A DNA stretch of 64,000 bases from JAAYCI01 sp964370045 (GCA_964370045.1 CAYJGZ010000011.1:1-64000); one strand, 5' to 3'; counted from the first letter of the stretch, positions 7,988 through 17,469 are shown. Numbers and translations are program-made. Notes: generated from the sequence alone by a model not told the origin.

Positions 7988-8163
7988 ACCATCAGAGGTG
8001 CGGTTTTGATAAGTACATTTTCGTCGGTCTGCCAAGACCTATGGCGTAATTTGGAAAGGCAACACCGCCGAAGAGGGTGTATCGGCAGTTCACCTTCTGG
8101 GCCTTGTGCCGAAAAGGCAGAGGCTTGTCGCACCGAAAAAGTTGGGTGCGGAGTGCTGATGTG
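7988..8163 (+). ncRNA. Lysine riboswitch (L-box)
   Basis: The leader carries the conserved lysine-aptamer blocks in order: AGAGGTGCGG and AAGTA, then GGAAAGGCAACACCGCCGAAG, CTTCTGGGCC, and GGAGTGCT at the 3' side. CATCAG (7990-7995) pairs with CTGATG (8156-8161) to close P1, and the internal arms GGTCTGCCAAGACC and GTCGCACC...GGGTGCGG fold as further helices. The span of about 175 nt matches the family. It precedes a terminator and asd-dapA-dapB, so lysine should switch transcription of its own pathway off. Confidence 0.95.
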
Positions 8164-8198
8164 TCGATACATGTAGCTTTTATTATAGTGCATGAGCT

Positions 8199-8223
8199 GC
8201 CGGTTTTCAAGCCGGTTTTTTTT
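8199..8223 (+). terminator. Riboswitch-controlled terminator
   Basis: GCCGGTT and AGCCGGT pair around a TTCA loop and are followed by a run of eight T. It lies 36 nt after the aptamer and before asd, and is the off-state expression platform of the lysine riboswitch. Confidence 0.85.
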
Positions 8224-8333
8224 GTGCAATAACATTTTTGTGCGGTTTTGGCATTTTTTTAGTAAAAACCAACCGCAAAATATGTGTTATCAGCATTTTT
8301 TTAACTAACTTATCTTGGTCAAGGGGGATGTTT

Positions 8334-9419
8334 GTGAGGGAATATCGTGTGGGAATACTCGGTGCTACCGGCATGGTGGGGCAGCGTTTTGTGTCACTGT
8401 TGAGTGAGCACCCGTGGTTTAAACCTGTGTGTGTTGCGGCCTCTGCTCGCAGTGCAGGCAGTAGCTATGCGCAAGCTGTAGAGGGTCGCTGGATGATGGA
8501 CAGCCCCTTGTGCAATGAGGTGGCAAAGCTGACAGTTATGGATGTCACCGCCGACTGCGAGCGCATTGCATCGCTTGTGGACTTTGTTTTTTGCGCAGTT
8601 GACATGCCAAAGGAGGAAATTCGCAAGTTAGAGGAAATGTATGCGCTGGCGGAGTGCCCCGTGGTGTCCAACAATTCGGCGCACCGCTTTACGCCTGATG
8701 TGCCTATGATTATACCCGAAGTAAACGCACATCACTGCGATGTTATCGAGCATCAACGCCGCCGCCTTAGCACAAAGCATGGCTTTATTGCGGTGAAGTC
8801 CAACTGTTCTATCCAAAGCTATGTTCCAGCTCTGCACCCTCTTGCAGAGTTTGGAATAAAAGACGTATTAGCGTGTACTTATCAGGCAATCTCAGGTGCA
8901 GGTAAGACGTTTGAGACATGGCCTGAAATGGTGGATAACATAATTCCATACATCGGTGGCGAGGAGCAAAAAAGCGAGCAGGAGCCTCTCAAAGTGTGGG
9001 GTGAAGTACAAGACGGAACTATTGAGCAGGCAAAGCTGCCCAACATAACTACTCAGTGTATACGTGTTCCGGTGAGTGACGGGCACATGGCGGCGGTGTT
9101 TGTGCGCTTTGAAAACCCACCCACCATGGACGAAATTATTCGTAAGTGGGAAAGCTTTTCGGCGGAGCCACAGCGCCTGCAACTGCCCAGCGCACCAAAA
9201 CAGTTCATCCACTATTTTGAGCAAGACGAGCGCCCCCAAACAAAGCCGGACCGTATGCTGGAAAACGGCATGGCGGTCTCGGTGGGTCGCCTGCGCCCCG
9301 ATAGCCAGTACGACTATAAGTTTGTCTGCCTTTCGCACAACACACTGCGTGGTGCAGCGGGTGGCGCTGTGCTTTTGGCAGAGCTGTTGGCAGCTAAAGG
9401 GTACTTAAACAAGGCTTAA
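8334..9419 (+). CDS. asd: Aspartate-semialdehyde dehydrogenase
   Basis: Asd reduces aspartyl phosphate to aspartate semialdehyde, the branch point to lysine, threonine and methionine. The 361-residue protein has the NADP-binding GATGMVGQ loop at its start, the catalytic cysteine in SNCSIQ and the YQAISGAGK segment; the overall pattern is that of the archaeal/fungal-type Asd rather than the E. coli type. GTG at 8334 is chosen because AAGGGGG lies six bases before it; the ATG at 8328 abuts that site. It is the first gene of the lysine-riboswitch operon and is followed by dapA after 63 bp. Confidence 0.95.
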   Translation: MREYRVGILGATGMVGQRFVSLLSEHPWFKPVCVAASARSAGSSYAQAVEGRWMMDSPLCNEVAKLTVMDVTADCERIASLVDFVFCAVDMPKEEIRKLEEMYALAECPVVSNNSAHRFTPDVPMIIPEVNAHHCDVIEHQRRRLSTKHGFIAVKSNCSIQSYVPALHPLAEFGIKDVLACTYQAISGAGKTFETWPEMVDNIIPYIGGEEQKSEQEPLKVWGEVQDGTIEQAKLPNITTQCIRVPVSDGHMAAVFVRFENPPTMDEIIRKWESFSAEPQRLQLPSAPKQFIHYFEQDERPQTKPDRMLENGMAVSVGRLRPDSQYDYKFVCLSHNTLRGAAGGAVLLAELLAAKGYLNKA

Positions 9420-9482
9420 ATAACATAATTTCGAATATATTTGTTGCGTTATATTGTTATTCAACTTACAAGGAGGGTCAGT

Positions 9483-10373
9483 ATGAAAAAACAACTTTTC
9501 ACAGGCTCGGGTGTTGCCATTATTACCCCAATGAACGCGGATGGCAGTGTCAATTTTGAGGAGCTAAGCCGCCTGATTGAGTTTCAAATCCAAAACAGCA
9601 CCGATGCAATCGTAATATGCGGCACTACGGGCGAGGCTTCTACGCTGAACGATGAAGAGCATTTGGCGGTGATTGAACATTGTGTCACTGCGGTCAACAA
9701 ACGCGTTCCTGTCATCGCCGGAACGGGGGCAAACGACACTCGCCATGCTATTGCGCTCTCAAAAGGAGCGTCAGAACGTGGTGTGGATGGCATTTTGCAG
9801 GTGACACCCTACTATAACAAAACAAATCAAAGTGGCCTCATAAAGCACTTTTTGTCCGTAGTGGAGGCGGTAGAACTTCCCACAATTTTGTACAATGTGC
9901 CCGGTCGTACCGGCATGGGCATTTCTGTGAGCACCTACAAAGAGCTTAGCCGTCATCCGCTTGTTTTCGCAACAAAAGAAGCAAGCGGCGACATTTCACA
10001 TATTGCGAATATTGCTGCAGAATGCGGCGATGAGCTTGGCATTTACTCGGGCAATGACGACCAAATTTTGCCCATTCTTTCGCTGGGTGGGCTTGGTATC
10101 ATTTCGGTAATGGCAAATGTTATACCAAAGGAAGTTCACGAGCTTTGTGCTCTGTTTTTCGAGGGACGTGTAAAAGAAAGTTTAGAGCTGCAATTGCAAT
10201 ATATGGCTTTGAATAACGCACTATTTTGTGAAGTCAACCCTATTCCGGTCAAGAAAGCGGTAAACCTGTTGGGCTATAGCGCAGGCGAATGCCGTATGCC
10301 GCTGGGTGAAATGTCTCCCCAAAATATAGAGCGATTGAGCACAGAGATGGCTCGTCTGGGTCTACTCAAATAG
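9483..10373 (+). CDS. dapA: 4-hydroxy-tetrahydrodipicolinate synthase
   Basis: DapA condenses pyruvate with aspartate semialdehyde in diaminopimelate and lysine synthesis. The 296-residue TIM-barrel product has the family start FTGSGVAIITPM, the GTTGEASTL motif, the tyrosine in YNVPGRTG and the Schiff-base lysine in ATKEASGD. ATG 9483 has AGGAGGGT before it. It is the second gene of the asd-dapA-dapB operon and lies under the lysine riboswitch. Confidence 0.97.
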   Translation: MKKQLFTGSGVAIITPMNADGSVNFEELSRLIEFQIQNSTDAIVICGTTGEASTLNDEEHLAVIEHCVTAVNKRVPVIAGTGANDTRHAIALSKGASERGVDGILQVTPYYNKTNQSGLIKHFLSVVEAVELPTILYNVPGRTGMGISVSTYKELSRHPLVFATKEASGDISHIANIAAECGDELGIYSGNDDQILPILSLGGLGIISVMANVIPKEVHELCALFFEGRVKESLELQLQYMALNNALFCEVNPIPVKKAVNLLGYSAGECRMPLGEMSPQNIERLSTEMARLGLLK

Positions 10374-10438
10374 CATGTTTTGTCATTCTTTAGAAACCTA
10401 CAAAATACTGCATAAATAACAAACAGGGAGTGTGTTTA

Positions 10439-11209
10439 ATGTCTGTTGTAAATATTGTCATACAAGGTATCTGCGGGCGCATGGGCAGAACCCTTGACAG
10501 GATTATTGCAGAGCGCAATGACTGCAAAATAGTCGCAGGTATCGACCATGTCAGCAGTGATGATTTTGCTTTTCCGCTGTTTCAATCGGTGGAGCAGCTG
10601 GATTCTTTAGGCGAAAAGGCGGATGTAATTATTGACTTTTCATTGCCCGAGGCGACGTTTAAGGCGCTCGACTATTGTGCACAAAAGCAGATTCCTTGCG
10701 TTGTGTGCACTACGGGCTTTGAGGAAGAAATGCGTGAAAAAATAGCTGTAGCCCGCCAAAAAACGGCGGTGTTTTACGGCGCAAATATGTCGCTTGGGGT
10801 AAACCTTTTGGCGGAGCTTGCACGCAGGGCGCAGGCTGTTCTGCCCGGTTTTGACATTGAAATAGTGGAAAAGCATCACCGCAATAAGCTGGATGCCCCC
10901 AGCGGCACGGCCATATTCCTTGCGGATGAAATCAACGAGCAGGCAGACGGACGCTACGAGTATGTGCACGAGCGTCACAGTGTGCGTCAAAAGCGTGGCG
11001 ATAACGAGCTGGGCATTTCAGCAGTGCGTGGTGGTAGCATTGTGGGCGAGCACGACATAATCTTTGCAGGCACAGACGAGGTGCTTACGCTGTCCCATTC
11101 CGCCTACTCGAGGGATATTTTCGCAATAGGCGCTGTGGCGGCTGCACTGTTTGTTGTGGGCAAAGCGCCGGGTCACTACAACATGAAGAACATGATGGAG
11201 ATGATATAA
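10439..11209 (+). CDS. dapB: 4-hydroxy-tetrahydrodipicolinate reductase
   Basis: DapB reduces the DapA product with NAD(P)H in the diaminopimelate pathway. The 256-residue protein opens with the nucleotide-binding GICGRMGRT loop. The catalytic and substrate-binding block EIVEKHHRNKLDAPSGTA lies near residues 140-160, and the closing SHSAYSRDIFA segment is typical. A GTG at 10430 is possible, but ATG 10439 has GGGAG at normal spacing. The downstream gene begins two bases after the stop, implying coupling. Confidence 0.96.
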   Translation: MSVVNIVIQGICGRMGRTLDRIIAERNDCKIVAGIDHVSSDDFAFPLFQSVEQLDSLGEKADVIIDFSLPEATFKALDYCAQKQIPCVVCTTGFEEEMREKIAVARQKTAVFYGANMSLGVNLLAELARRAQAVLPGFDIEIVEKHHRNKLDAPSGTAIFLADEINEQADGRYEYVHERHSVRQKRGDNELGISAVRGGSIVGEHDIIFAGTDEVLTLSHSAYSRDIFAIGAVAAALFVVGKAPGHYNMKNMMEMI

Positions 11210-11210
11210 G

Positions 11211-12608
11211 GTGAATAATTATGAGCTTAACCGCAGAGGAAACTCGCAACCGCATGTTTATAGGCGGCAAACTCGTGCGGAAAAAATGCGCAAAAAACGC
11301 ATGAAACGTAGGGTGTTTTTGGTATCCACAGTGTGTATCCTGCTATCTGTTGCCGTTACATTTGGGGTGGGTTTCGGCGTATTTGGCTGGGGCAACAATG
11401 GCGGCGTGTCCATAGCTTCCTCTTCAGAGGCGCTCGCTTCTGCCGACACAACACCCCCGAGCGGTACCTCCGGCACTGCGGCGGCTTCCCTGCCGGCCTC
11501 TGTGCCCGAGCCACAACCCACCGAGCACACGCTTAGCTTTTCCGCTGTTGGGGACAACCTTATCCACGAGGCTGTTTATGTGAGTGCACAGCAACACGCA
11601 GGTGGAGAGGGCTATGATTTTTCGTACTGCTATGAAAATGTAACAGACTTTTTCGGACAGTATGATGTCAATTGGATTAACCAAGAAACGCTTGTCAACG
11701 ATGAATTTCCTGCATCCACCTACCCTATGTTTTCCACACCGGGCGAGATGGGTCATGCGCTTTATGATGCAGGATGGCGCGTCTTTGCGCTTTCCAACAA
11801 TCACACCTACGACAAGGAAAACATGGGTGATGTTAGCGGTGTTTCGGCGACTATGCGCTTTTGGGAGAGTATGCCCGAAGATGTCGTCACCACGGGGCTT
11901 TTCACAGGCTATGATGACGACAGCGGCATCTCCATTCATGAGCAAAACGGCATAAAGATTGCGTATGTTGCGTTTGCCGAAAGTACAAACGGCATCCCAC
12001 CGCCGTCCGACCTTGAGGCGTTTGTTATCTACACCACCAACCTATACGGCGATGCGGATGTCGCCGCAATGGAGCACAAGGTGCGTCGTGCGAGGGAGCT
12101 TGCGGATGTTGTGGTGGTGAGCGTGCACTGGGGCGTTGAATACAGCCACACACCCACCGATGGCCAGCGCAATCTCGCTGCAAACTTTGCTGAATGGGGC
12201 GCTGATGTTGTAATAGGGACGCACCCGCATGTCATTCAGCCTATTGAGTATGTGGAAACTTCGGATGGGCGGCAGGTGCCTGTGGCCTACTCGCTGGGCA
12301 ATTTTCTCTCGGCGCAAAACGAGCCTCCTCGTATGGTGGGTCTTGCGTTCACCTTTGACATTTCCATGACGGTAGAGCCGGACGGCACACACCTTCCCGC
12401 CACTATCACTAATGTTAAGGCATACCCTGCGATTACTCACTATGAGTACTCGGGCGGCTCGTTCTACGAAAACTCACGTGTGTACATGTACAACGACTAT
12501 ACGGATGAGCTCGCCGACCAACATGCAGTGCCCGGCGGAATATCTCGTGAGTACATCGCAAACTTGGCAAGTGATGTTATAAGCGATGAGTTCTTGGTGT
12601 TAACCTAA
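11211..12608 (+). CDS. CapA-family (PGA_cap) membrane-anchored protein
   Basis: The 465-residue protein has a basic N-terminus, one membrane segment at about 37-60, a Ser/Ala/Pro-rich spacer to about 105 and a metallophosphoesterase-like PGA_cap domain to the end. Metal-site motifs are seen in order: GDNLIH, NNHTYD, VHWGVEYS and GTHPHV. The family is tied to poly-gamma-glutamate capsule handling in Bacillus, but many clostridial members have no capsule operon, and none is seen here. The GTG start at 11211 follows the dapB stop by one base, with GGAG ten bases before it, so it is cotranscribed with lysine synthesis. A role in the cell surface is inferred; the substrate is unknown. Confidence 0.85.
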   Translation: MNNYELNRRGNSQPHVYRRQTRAEKMRKKRMKRRVFLVSTVCILLSVAVTFGVGFGVFGWGNNGGVSIASSSEALASADTTPPSGTSGTAAASLPASVPEPQPTEHTLSFSAVGDNLIHEAVYVSAQQHAGGEGYDFSYCYENVTDFFGQYDVNWINQETLVNDEFPASTYPMFSTPGEMGHALYDAGWRVFALSNNHTYDKENMGDVSGVSATMRFWESMPEDVVTTGLFTGYDDDSGISIHEQNGIKIAYVAFAESTNGIPPPSDLEAFVIYTTNLYGDADVAAMEHKVRRARELADVVVVSVHWGVEYSHTPTDGQRNLAANFAEWGADVVIGTHPHVIQPIEYVETSDGRQVPVAYSLGNFLSAQNEPPRMVGLAFTFDISMTVEPDGTHLPATITNVKAYPAITHYEYSGGSFYENSRVYMYNDYTDELADQHAVPGGISREYIANLASDVISDEFLVLT

Positions 12609-12628
12609 CAACGAAAGCATTCACACAT

Positions 12629-12667
12629 AAAAAACTCCTGTTTAAGCATAAAACAGGAGTTTTTTTG
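12629..12667. terminator. Bidirectional terminator
   Basis: ACTCCTGTTT and AAACAGGAGT form a perfect 10-bp stem with A-runs before and seven T after. It separates the convergent capA-like gene and tyrS. Confidence 0.88.
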
Positions 12668-12719
12668 TGTGTAATATGTTGTTTTTGCAGTATCTTGAAG
12701 GGGTTACAGTAAGACTGAA

Positions 12720-13937
12720 TTACTCCATTACTGCTTTGTGATAAACCTTTTTGCCCTTGCGTATTACCACGCCCGCCTGAAGACGCTCGGCAGATACACA
12801 CAGCTGTGTGTCCCCCACTTTTTCATCATCCAAGCTGACGCCGCCCTGCTCTACCAGCCGCCTTGCTTCACCCTTGGAGGCGCACAGCCCACACGCAACC
12901 ATCAGCTCTAAAACACCGATGACATCCCCCGAAAGCTGCTGTTTTGTCAGCGTAGTTGAGGGCATGTCGGAGGCATCTCCCCCACCTGAAAACAAGCTTT
13001 TTGCGGTGGCAAGCGCTTTGTCCGCCTGCTCTGTGCTGTGCACCATGCTCGTGAGTGTGTGCGCAAGGCGCTGTTTTGCGCCGTTGATGTCGCCCGATAC
13101 AAGCGCTTCGATTTCCTGCAAAGATATATCTGTGAGTAGCTTTAGGCAGTTTTCCACATCTGCGTCGTTTATGTTGCGCCAGTACTGGAAAAAGTCGTAG
13201 GGAGATGTTTTTTCAGGGTCAAGCCACACAGCGCCGTTTTCGGTTTTGCCCATTTTGTTGCCCTCTTTTGTGGTCAACAAAGTGAACGTTAGGCCGTATG
13301 CCTCTTTTTGCTCCTTGCGGCGAATCAAGTCCACACCGCTGATGATATTCGCCCACTGGTCGTTGCCGCCAAACTGCATTTTACAGCCCAGCGTGCGATT
13401 TAGGTGCAAAAAGTCGTAGCTTTGCAGTAGCATGTAGTTGAACTCCATGAACGACAGCCCACGCTCCATGCGTGCCTTAAACGCTTCGGTAGAAAGCATC
13501 TTGTTCACGCTGAAATAAACGCCGATGTCACGCAAAAATTCCATGTAGTTCAGGCTCAAAAGCCAGTCGGCGTTGTTCACCATGAGTGCCTTGTCCTCGC
13601 CAAACTCCACAAACTTTTCCATCTGGCGCATAAAGCACTGCGCATTGTAGTCTATCTGCTCACGTGTCAGCATTTTGCGCATGTCGCTTTTTCCCGTAGG
13701 GTCGCCAATCATGGTGGTGCCGCCACCCAAAAGCGCAACAGGCCTGTGCCCTGCTTTTTGCAGATGACGCATCACCACCAGCTGTAAAAAGTGTCCCACA
13801 TGCAGGCTGTCTGCGGTTGCGTCAAAGCCGATGTAAAAAGTAACTTTTTCCTCACCTAAAATCTTGCGAATCGCATCCGCATCTGTAGCCTGCGCCACAA
13901 GCCCACGGCTTTGCAGTGTGTCAAAAATGTTTTCCAT
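12720..13937 (-). CDS. tyrS: Tyrosyl-tRNA synthetase
   Basis: TyrRS charges tRNA-Tyr. The 405-residue protein has the class I HIGH motif as HVGH at 46-49 after the tyrosine-binding YIGFDATADSLH stretch, QFGGNDQW in the middle, and the second motif as KMGKT near 230. An S4-like RNA-binding domain forms the C-terminus. KMGKT replaces KMSKS, a variant seen in some bacterial TyrRS. Expression is governed by the T-box leader and strong promoter upstream. Confidence 0.97.
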   Translation of the reverse strand: MENIFDTLQSRGLVAQATDADAIRKILGEEKVTFYIGFDATADSLHVGHFLQLVVMRHLQKAGHRPVALLGGGTTMIGDPTGKSDMRKMLTREQIDYNAQCFMRQMEKFVEFGEDKALMVNNADWLLSLNYMEFLRDIGVYFSVNKMLSTEAFKARMERGLSFMEFNYMLLQSYDFLHLNRTLGCKMQFGGNDQWANIISGVDLIRRKEQKEAYGLTFTLLTTKEGNKMGKTENGAVWLDPEKTSPYDFFQYWRNINDADVENCLKLLTDISLQEIEALVSGDINGAKQRLAHTLTSMVHSTEQADKALATAKSLFSGGGDASDMPSTTLTKQQLSGDVIGVLELMVACGLCASKGEARRLVEQGGVSLDDEKVGDTQLCVSAERLQAGVVIRKGKKVYHKAVME

Positions 13938-14041
13938 TTGGTTGAACTCCTCCTGTTTTATATGGCTAAATCATGTACTGTAAACTGTTTTGCTTCAATA
14001 GAACTGTGAAATATTTTGCGTTAAAACGTAAAAAAGCACGC

Positions 14042-14307
14042 AAAAAACCCTCCGCCAATATGGCAGAGGGCGAAATAACGCGGTACCACCTCTGTTCGCC
14101 ATAGCCTTGCGGCCATGGCCTTTGCGAGTGCAAACACACTCCGGCGGGATAACGCACGCCATGCGGCTCAGCCTACTGCCCTTGCGGGGTTCAGCCTGCT
14201 GCTCCGGGAGGTATTCACACCGCTTTTTCGCTCCCCCATTTCACCAAGCAGGAGGCTCTCTTCGCCGAAAAAAGCGGGTTACTGTTTCCCATCAACGCAT
14301 TGATATG
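14042..14307 (-). ncRNA. T-box riboswitch, tyrosine specifier
   Basis: The minus-strand leader of tyrS holds the T-box sequence GGTGGTACCGCG (complement of 14079-14090), which pairs with the free CCA end of uncharged tRNA. A terminator hairpin follows (CCCTCTGCC with GGCGGAGGG, then TTTTTT at 14042-14047). In stem I the codon UAC (complement of 14211-14213, in GTGAATACC) is placed to read tRNA-Tyr. Uncharged tRNA-Tyr should favour the antiterminator and tyrS transcription. Confidence 0.95.
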
Positions 14308-14313
14308 CTCACG

Positions 14314-14342
14314 ATTATATTGCACATTTTGGGTTTTGTCAA
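14314..14342 (-). promoter_or_regulatory. Consensus sigma-A promoter of tyrS
   Basis: Read on the minus strand, TTGACA (14342-14337) and TATAAT (14319-14314) are both perfect and 17 bp apart. Transcription would begin near 14307 at the 5' end of the T-box leader. Confidence 0.93.
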
Positions 14343-14406
14343 GTGGAATATTCAGATAACTTTTGGCAAATGTCACATTTTCTACGATGCAGATTGTGCA
14401 TTTCAG

Positions 14407-16101
14407 CTATTCTAAAACACCCAAGGCGTTCGATTTTTTATCGCCTGCCGCCTTTAGCATTGCACGTGCATTTTCCCTCGCCGCATCGGTAAGCGTATCG
14501 CCCGACATTATGCGTGCAAGCTCGTCCACACGCTCCTCACCCTGCAGCTCACGTATGCTTGTGTACGCACGGCCGTCTTTTACTTTCTTTTCTATCAGAA
14601 GATGCCGCCGTGCGTACGCCGCAATTTGCGCCGTGTGTGTGACGCAAATCACTTGCCGATTTTCTGCGGTATCACGTAATAATTGCCCAATGCGAGCCGC
14701 CGCAATACCCGAAACCCCCGTGTCAATCTCATCGTAAATGACGGTGGGCATCTCGTCTCTATCGGCCAGCGCACTCTTTATGGCAAGCATTATTCGGGCC
14801 ATTTCACCGCCCGAGGCAATCTTTGCCAGCGGCTTAGGCTCTTCGCCTATGTTGGTGGAAATCAACAGCTCGCACTCGTCTGCGCCATCTCGCTTAAAGT
14901 CCACCGTGCTATGCCGCAAGGACATCTGAATGCCCGGCATGTTGAGAAACTCCAGTGCATTTGCGATAGCTTTGCGCAGTGTTTCAAACGCGTTCTTGCG
15001 CCCTTCGGTCAGCTTTTTGGCAAGTGCGCCTGTACGGAGGGCAGCCTGCTTTTCTTCCTCTTCAAGTTCTAAAACTCGCTGTGAAGAAAACTCTATTTTG
15101 CCAAGCTCTGCCTTAGCCTTTTCGCCGTATTCCATCACCTTTTCTATGGTGCGGCCATACTTTTGCTTTAGCCTATACAGGACATCCAGCCGCTCCTCCA
15201 GCTCGTCCGCCTGCTCCTCATCGTACTCAAAACTGCTTACTTTGCTTTGCACAAAGGAGGAAATCTCCTGAAGATTATAGTAGTATTCGTCAAGTTTATC
15301 CGCATATTCACGGTATTCCTTTGCAAATCCTGCTGCATCTGCAAGAGAGCCGGATGCTTCACCAAGCAAGGACACTGCACCCTGCATATCGTCCGTGCCG
15401 CTTAGCGCAAGGTAGGTGCTGTTTAGCATATCCGTTATGTGGCGTGCGTTTTGCAGGATATTCCGCCGTTCAGAAAGCTCCTCCTCCTCGCCCTCGTAAA
15501 GCTCCGCTTTTTCAATCTCATCCACCTCATAGCGCAAGAGCTCAAGACGTCTGTTCTTCTCCTCTTCACCCATACAAAGCGACTTTTTTTCAGCTCTTAA
15601 CGAGGTGAGCAAATCGTACTCTTTTTGGTATTGCTCCAAAAGCTCGGAATTTTTGGCGAACGCGTTCAAAATCCCCATGTGCTTTGCGGGATTTAAGAGA
15701 CTTTGGTTATCGTACTGGCCATGAATATTCACAAGCGAGCCACACACCTGCTGCAACACACCAGCGGTCGCAGGCATACCGTTTATGCGGCTACTGCTTT
15801 TACCCTCTTTTGCGATTTCACGCTGTAGCAAAAGCGTGTCCTCCACGGTATATCCCGCATCCTCAAGCAGGCGCTCTACATCAGACGGCACAGCTTCAAA
15901 GCAGGCCCAAATCCGAGCTGATTGCGCATTGTTACGCACAATTTCCTTGCTTGTGCGGTTGCCCATAATCGCATTAACAGAGTCAATCAATATAGATTTA
16001 CCCGCGCCGGTCTCACCCGTAAGCACCGTAAACCCTCTGTCAAAATGGGCAGTTGCCTTTTCTATTACGGCCACATTCTCAATGGTAATTTCACTTAACA
16101 T
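14407..16101 (-). CDS. recN: DNA repair protein RecN
   Basis: RecN is an SMC-like ATPase that acts early at double-strand breaks. The 564-residue protein has Walker A GETGAGKS at 29-36, a long coiled-coil middle (about 150-360, rich in Glu/Leu/Lys), the signature ASGGEMARIMLAIK, and Walker B VIYDEIDTGVSG. The closing segment ICVTHTAQIAAYA is typical. It is the last gene of the long asp23-to-recN operon, 21 bp after argR. Confidence 0.97.
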   Translation of the reverse strand: MLSEITIENVAVIEKATAHFDRGFTVLTGETGAGKSILIDSVNAIMGNRTSKEIVRNNAQSARIWACFEAVPSDVERLLEDAGYTVEDTLLLQREIAKEGKSSSRINGMPATAGVLQQVCGSLVNIHGQYDNQSLLNPAKHMGILNAFAKNSELLEQYQKEYDLLTSLRAEKKSLCMGEEEKNRRLELLRYEVDEIEKAELYEGEEEELSERRNILQNARHITDMLNSTYLALSGTDDMQGAVSLLGEASGSLADAAGFAKEYREYADKLDEYYYNLQEISSFVQSKVSSFEYDEEQADELEERLDVLYRLKQKYGRTIEKVMEYGEKAKAELGKIEFSSQRVLELEEEEKQAALRTGALAKKLTEGRKNAFETLRKAIANALEFLNMPGIQMSLRHSTVDFKRDGADECELLISTNIGEEPKPLAKIASGGEMARIMLAIKSALADRDEMPTVIYDEIDTGVSGIAAARIGQLLRDTAENRQVICVTHTAQIAAYARRHLLIEKKVKDGRAYTSIRELQGEERVDELARIMSGDTLTDAARENARAMLKAAGDKKSNALGVLE

Positions 16102-16122
16102 TCTGTGTTCCCTACCAACATG

Positions 16123-16596
16123 TTAGTCTTTTGATATAAATTTTTGCAATTTCAGTCGCAGTTTATCCGCTGTATCTTCGCTACGTGTTAATATAATAAA
16201 CGTATCATCGCCAGACAAAGTCCCCACAACACCGTCCCATACCATCGAGTCGAACATCTCACACGCAGCATTTGCCATGCCTGTAAAGCATTTCACCAAA
16301 ACGATATGCCCAGCACTGTCTATTTTTATTACAGCTTCCTTAAATATGGTTTCAAAGCGTCCTGTTGTCTTGCGAGAGTCATCCTGATTAAAATCGGAAA
16401 CATATCTATATTCACCATCAGATGTAGCAGTTTTAACAAGATTTAGTTCTCTTATATCCCGTGATATTGTTGCTTGTGTTATATTATATCCCTCTGCACG
16501 TAACTGTGACAGTAGCTCTTCTTGCCTGTCAATAGGGCGAGTTTTTATCAGCTCCAATATTTTGGCCTGTCTATCACTCTTCACAGAACGCTTCAC
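16123..16596 (-). CDS. argR: Arginine repressor ArgR
   Basis: ArgR represses arginine synthesis genes as a hexamer. The 157-residue product has an N-terminal winged helix (about 8-75, with the LRAEGYNITQATISRDIREL helix pair) and a C-terminal oligomerisation and arginine-binding domain that keeps GTLSGDDTFI. The GTG start shares the sequence GTGA with the nadK stop, so the two are translationally coupled, and AGGGAAG precedes it. Confidence 0.95.
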   Translation of the reverse strand: MKRSVKSDRQAKILELIKTRPIDRQEELLSQLRAEGYNITQATISRDIRELNLVKTATSDGEYRYVSDFNQDDSRKTTGRFETIFKEAVIKIDSAGHIVLVKCFTGMANAACEMFDSMVWDGVVGTLSGDDTFIILTRSEDTADKLRLKLQKFISKD

Positions 16597-17432
16597 CTTC
16601 CCTTTAGCTTTTTATCTATTGATTTTAGCTGCTGTGCATCATTAAACTGAACAAGTGGTACGGTTGTATCTGCCTGGCGAATAACCACCTCTTCTTCTTT
16701 GGCCAAAACTGTATGTTTATGACCATCGCACGTTATAAAAACGCGTTCTTCCTCAGTGCCTGTAAGCACAACACGAAGCACTCTGTCCGCCGAAAAAACA
16801 AGCGGAGGAGTTTGCACAATGTGTGCGCATATTTGTGTGACAATAATTCCCTCAAGCTTTGCATCCAAAATCGGGCCACCCGCACTCATGGAGTAGGCGG
16901 TAGAGCCTGTTGGTGTTGCAATCACCACTCCATCTCCCCGAAAACTACTCACTAAAATATCATCGCAGTAAATGTTTAATGAAATAGACTTTTCAGGCGC
17001 GTGCTTAAACAGCACAACATCGTTAAGTGCGAGCGACAATTTGTCTGGCTCGCTCATGCGCATAGCTTGCAAAACACTTCGATGCTCCACTAAATATTCG
17101 CCTTTTGGAAGCAGGCGCAACCTATGCAGCTCATCAGCCTCAATGGCAGTTAAAAAACCAAGCCGCCCTATATTTAGCCCGAGCAAAGGCTTTTGATGCT
17201 CCGTAACGTGACGAGCCAAGTTCAAAATTGTGCCATCACCGCCGATGCACAGTACAATATCACATGCAGCTAAAGCCTCTTGCATCTGTGCAAACTCAAT
17301 AGGCAGATTTGTTTTGGAAAGCGTATCACACCCTAAAACTTTAACTCCCTCTGAAGTTAATATCTCACATGCACGCTGTGCCACCTCAAGGGCGTTTGGC
17401 TTTGTGAGATTAGGCACAATAAATACTGTCAT
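16593..17432 (-). CDS. nadK: NAD kinase
   Basis: NadK phosphorylates NAD to NADP. The 279-residue protein has the GGDGTILNLAR motif near 60-70, LGLNIGRLGFLT just after it, and the GDGVVIATPTGSTAYSMSAGGP block near 145-165. ATG 17432 is preferred over the longer frame from 17489 because GGGAG precedes it and the protein then starts on the usual first strand. It overlaps argR by 4 bp and lies 37 bp after tlyA. Confidence 0.96.
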   Translation of the reverse strand: MTVFIVPNLTKPNALEVAQRACEILTSEGVKVLGCDTLSKTNLPIEFAQMQEALAACDIVLCIGGDGTILNLARHVTEHQKPLLGLNIGRLGFLTAIEADELHRLRLLPKGEYLVEHRSVLQAMRMSEPDKLSLALNDVVLFKHAPEKSISLNIYCDDILVSSFRGDGVVIATPTGSTAYSMSAGGPILDAKLEGIIVTQICAHIVQTPPLVFSADRVLRVVLTGTEEERVFITCDGHKHTVLAKEEEVVIRQADTTVPLVQFNDAQQLKSIDKKLKGR

Positions 17433-17469
17433 AATGCAACTCCCAACGCAAAATAAACATATATTTTTA

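Noticed and set aside
8059..8071. Match to the MITE end (GGCAACACCGC)
   Set aside because: This sequence is a conserved block of the lysine aptamer, so the likeness to the repeat end is coincidence.
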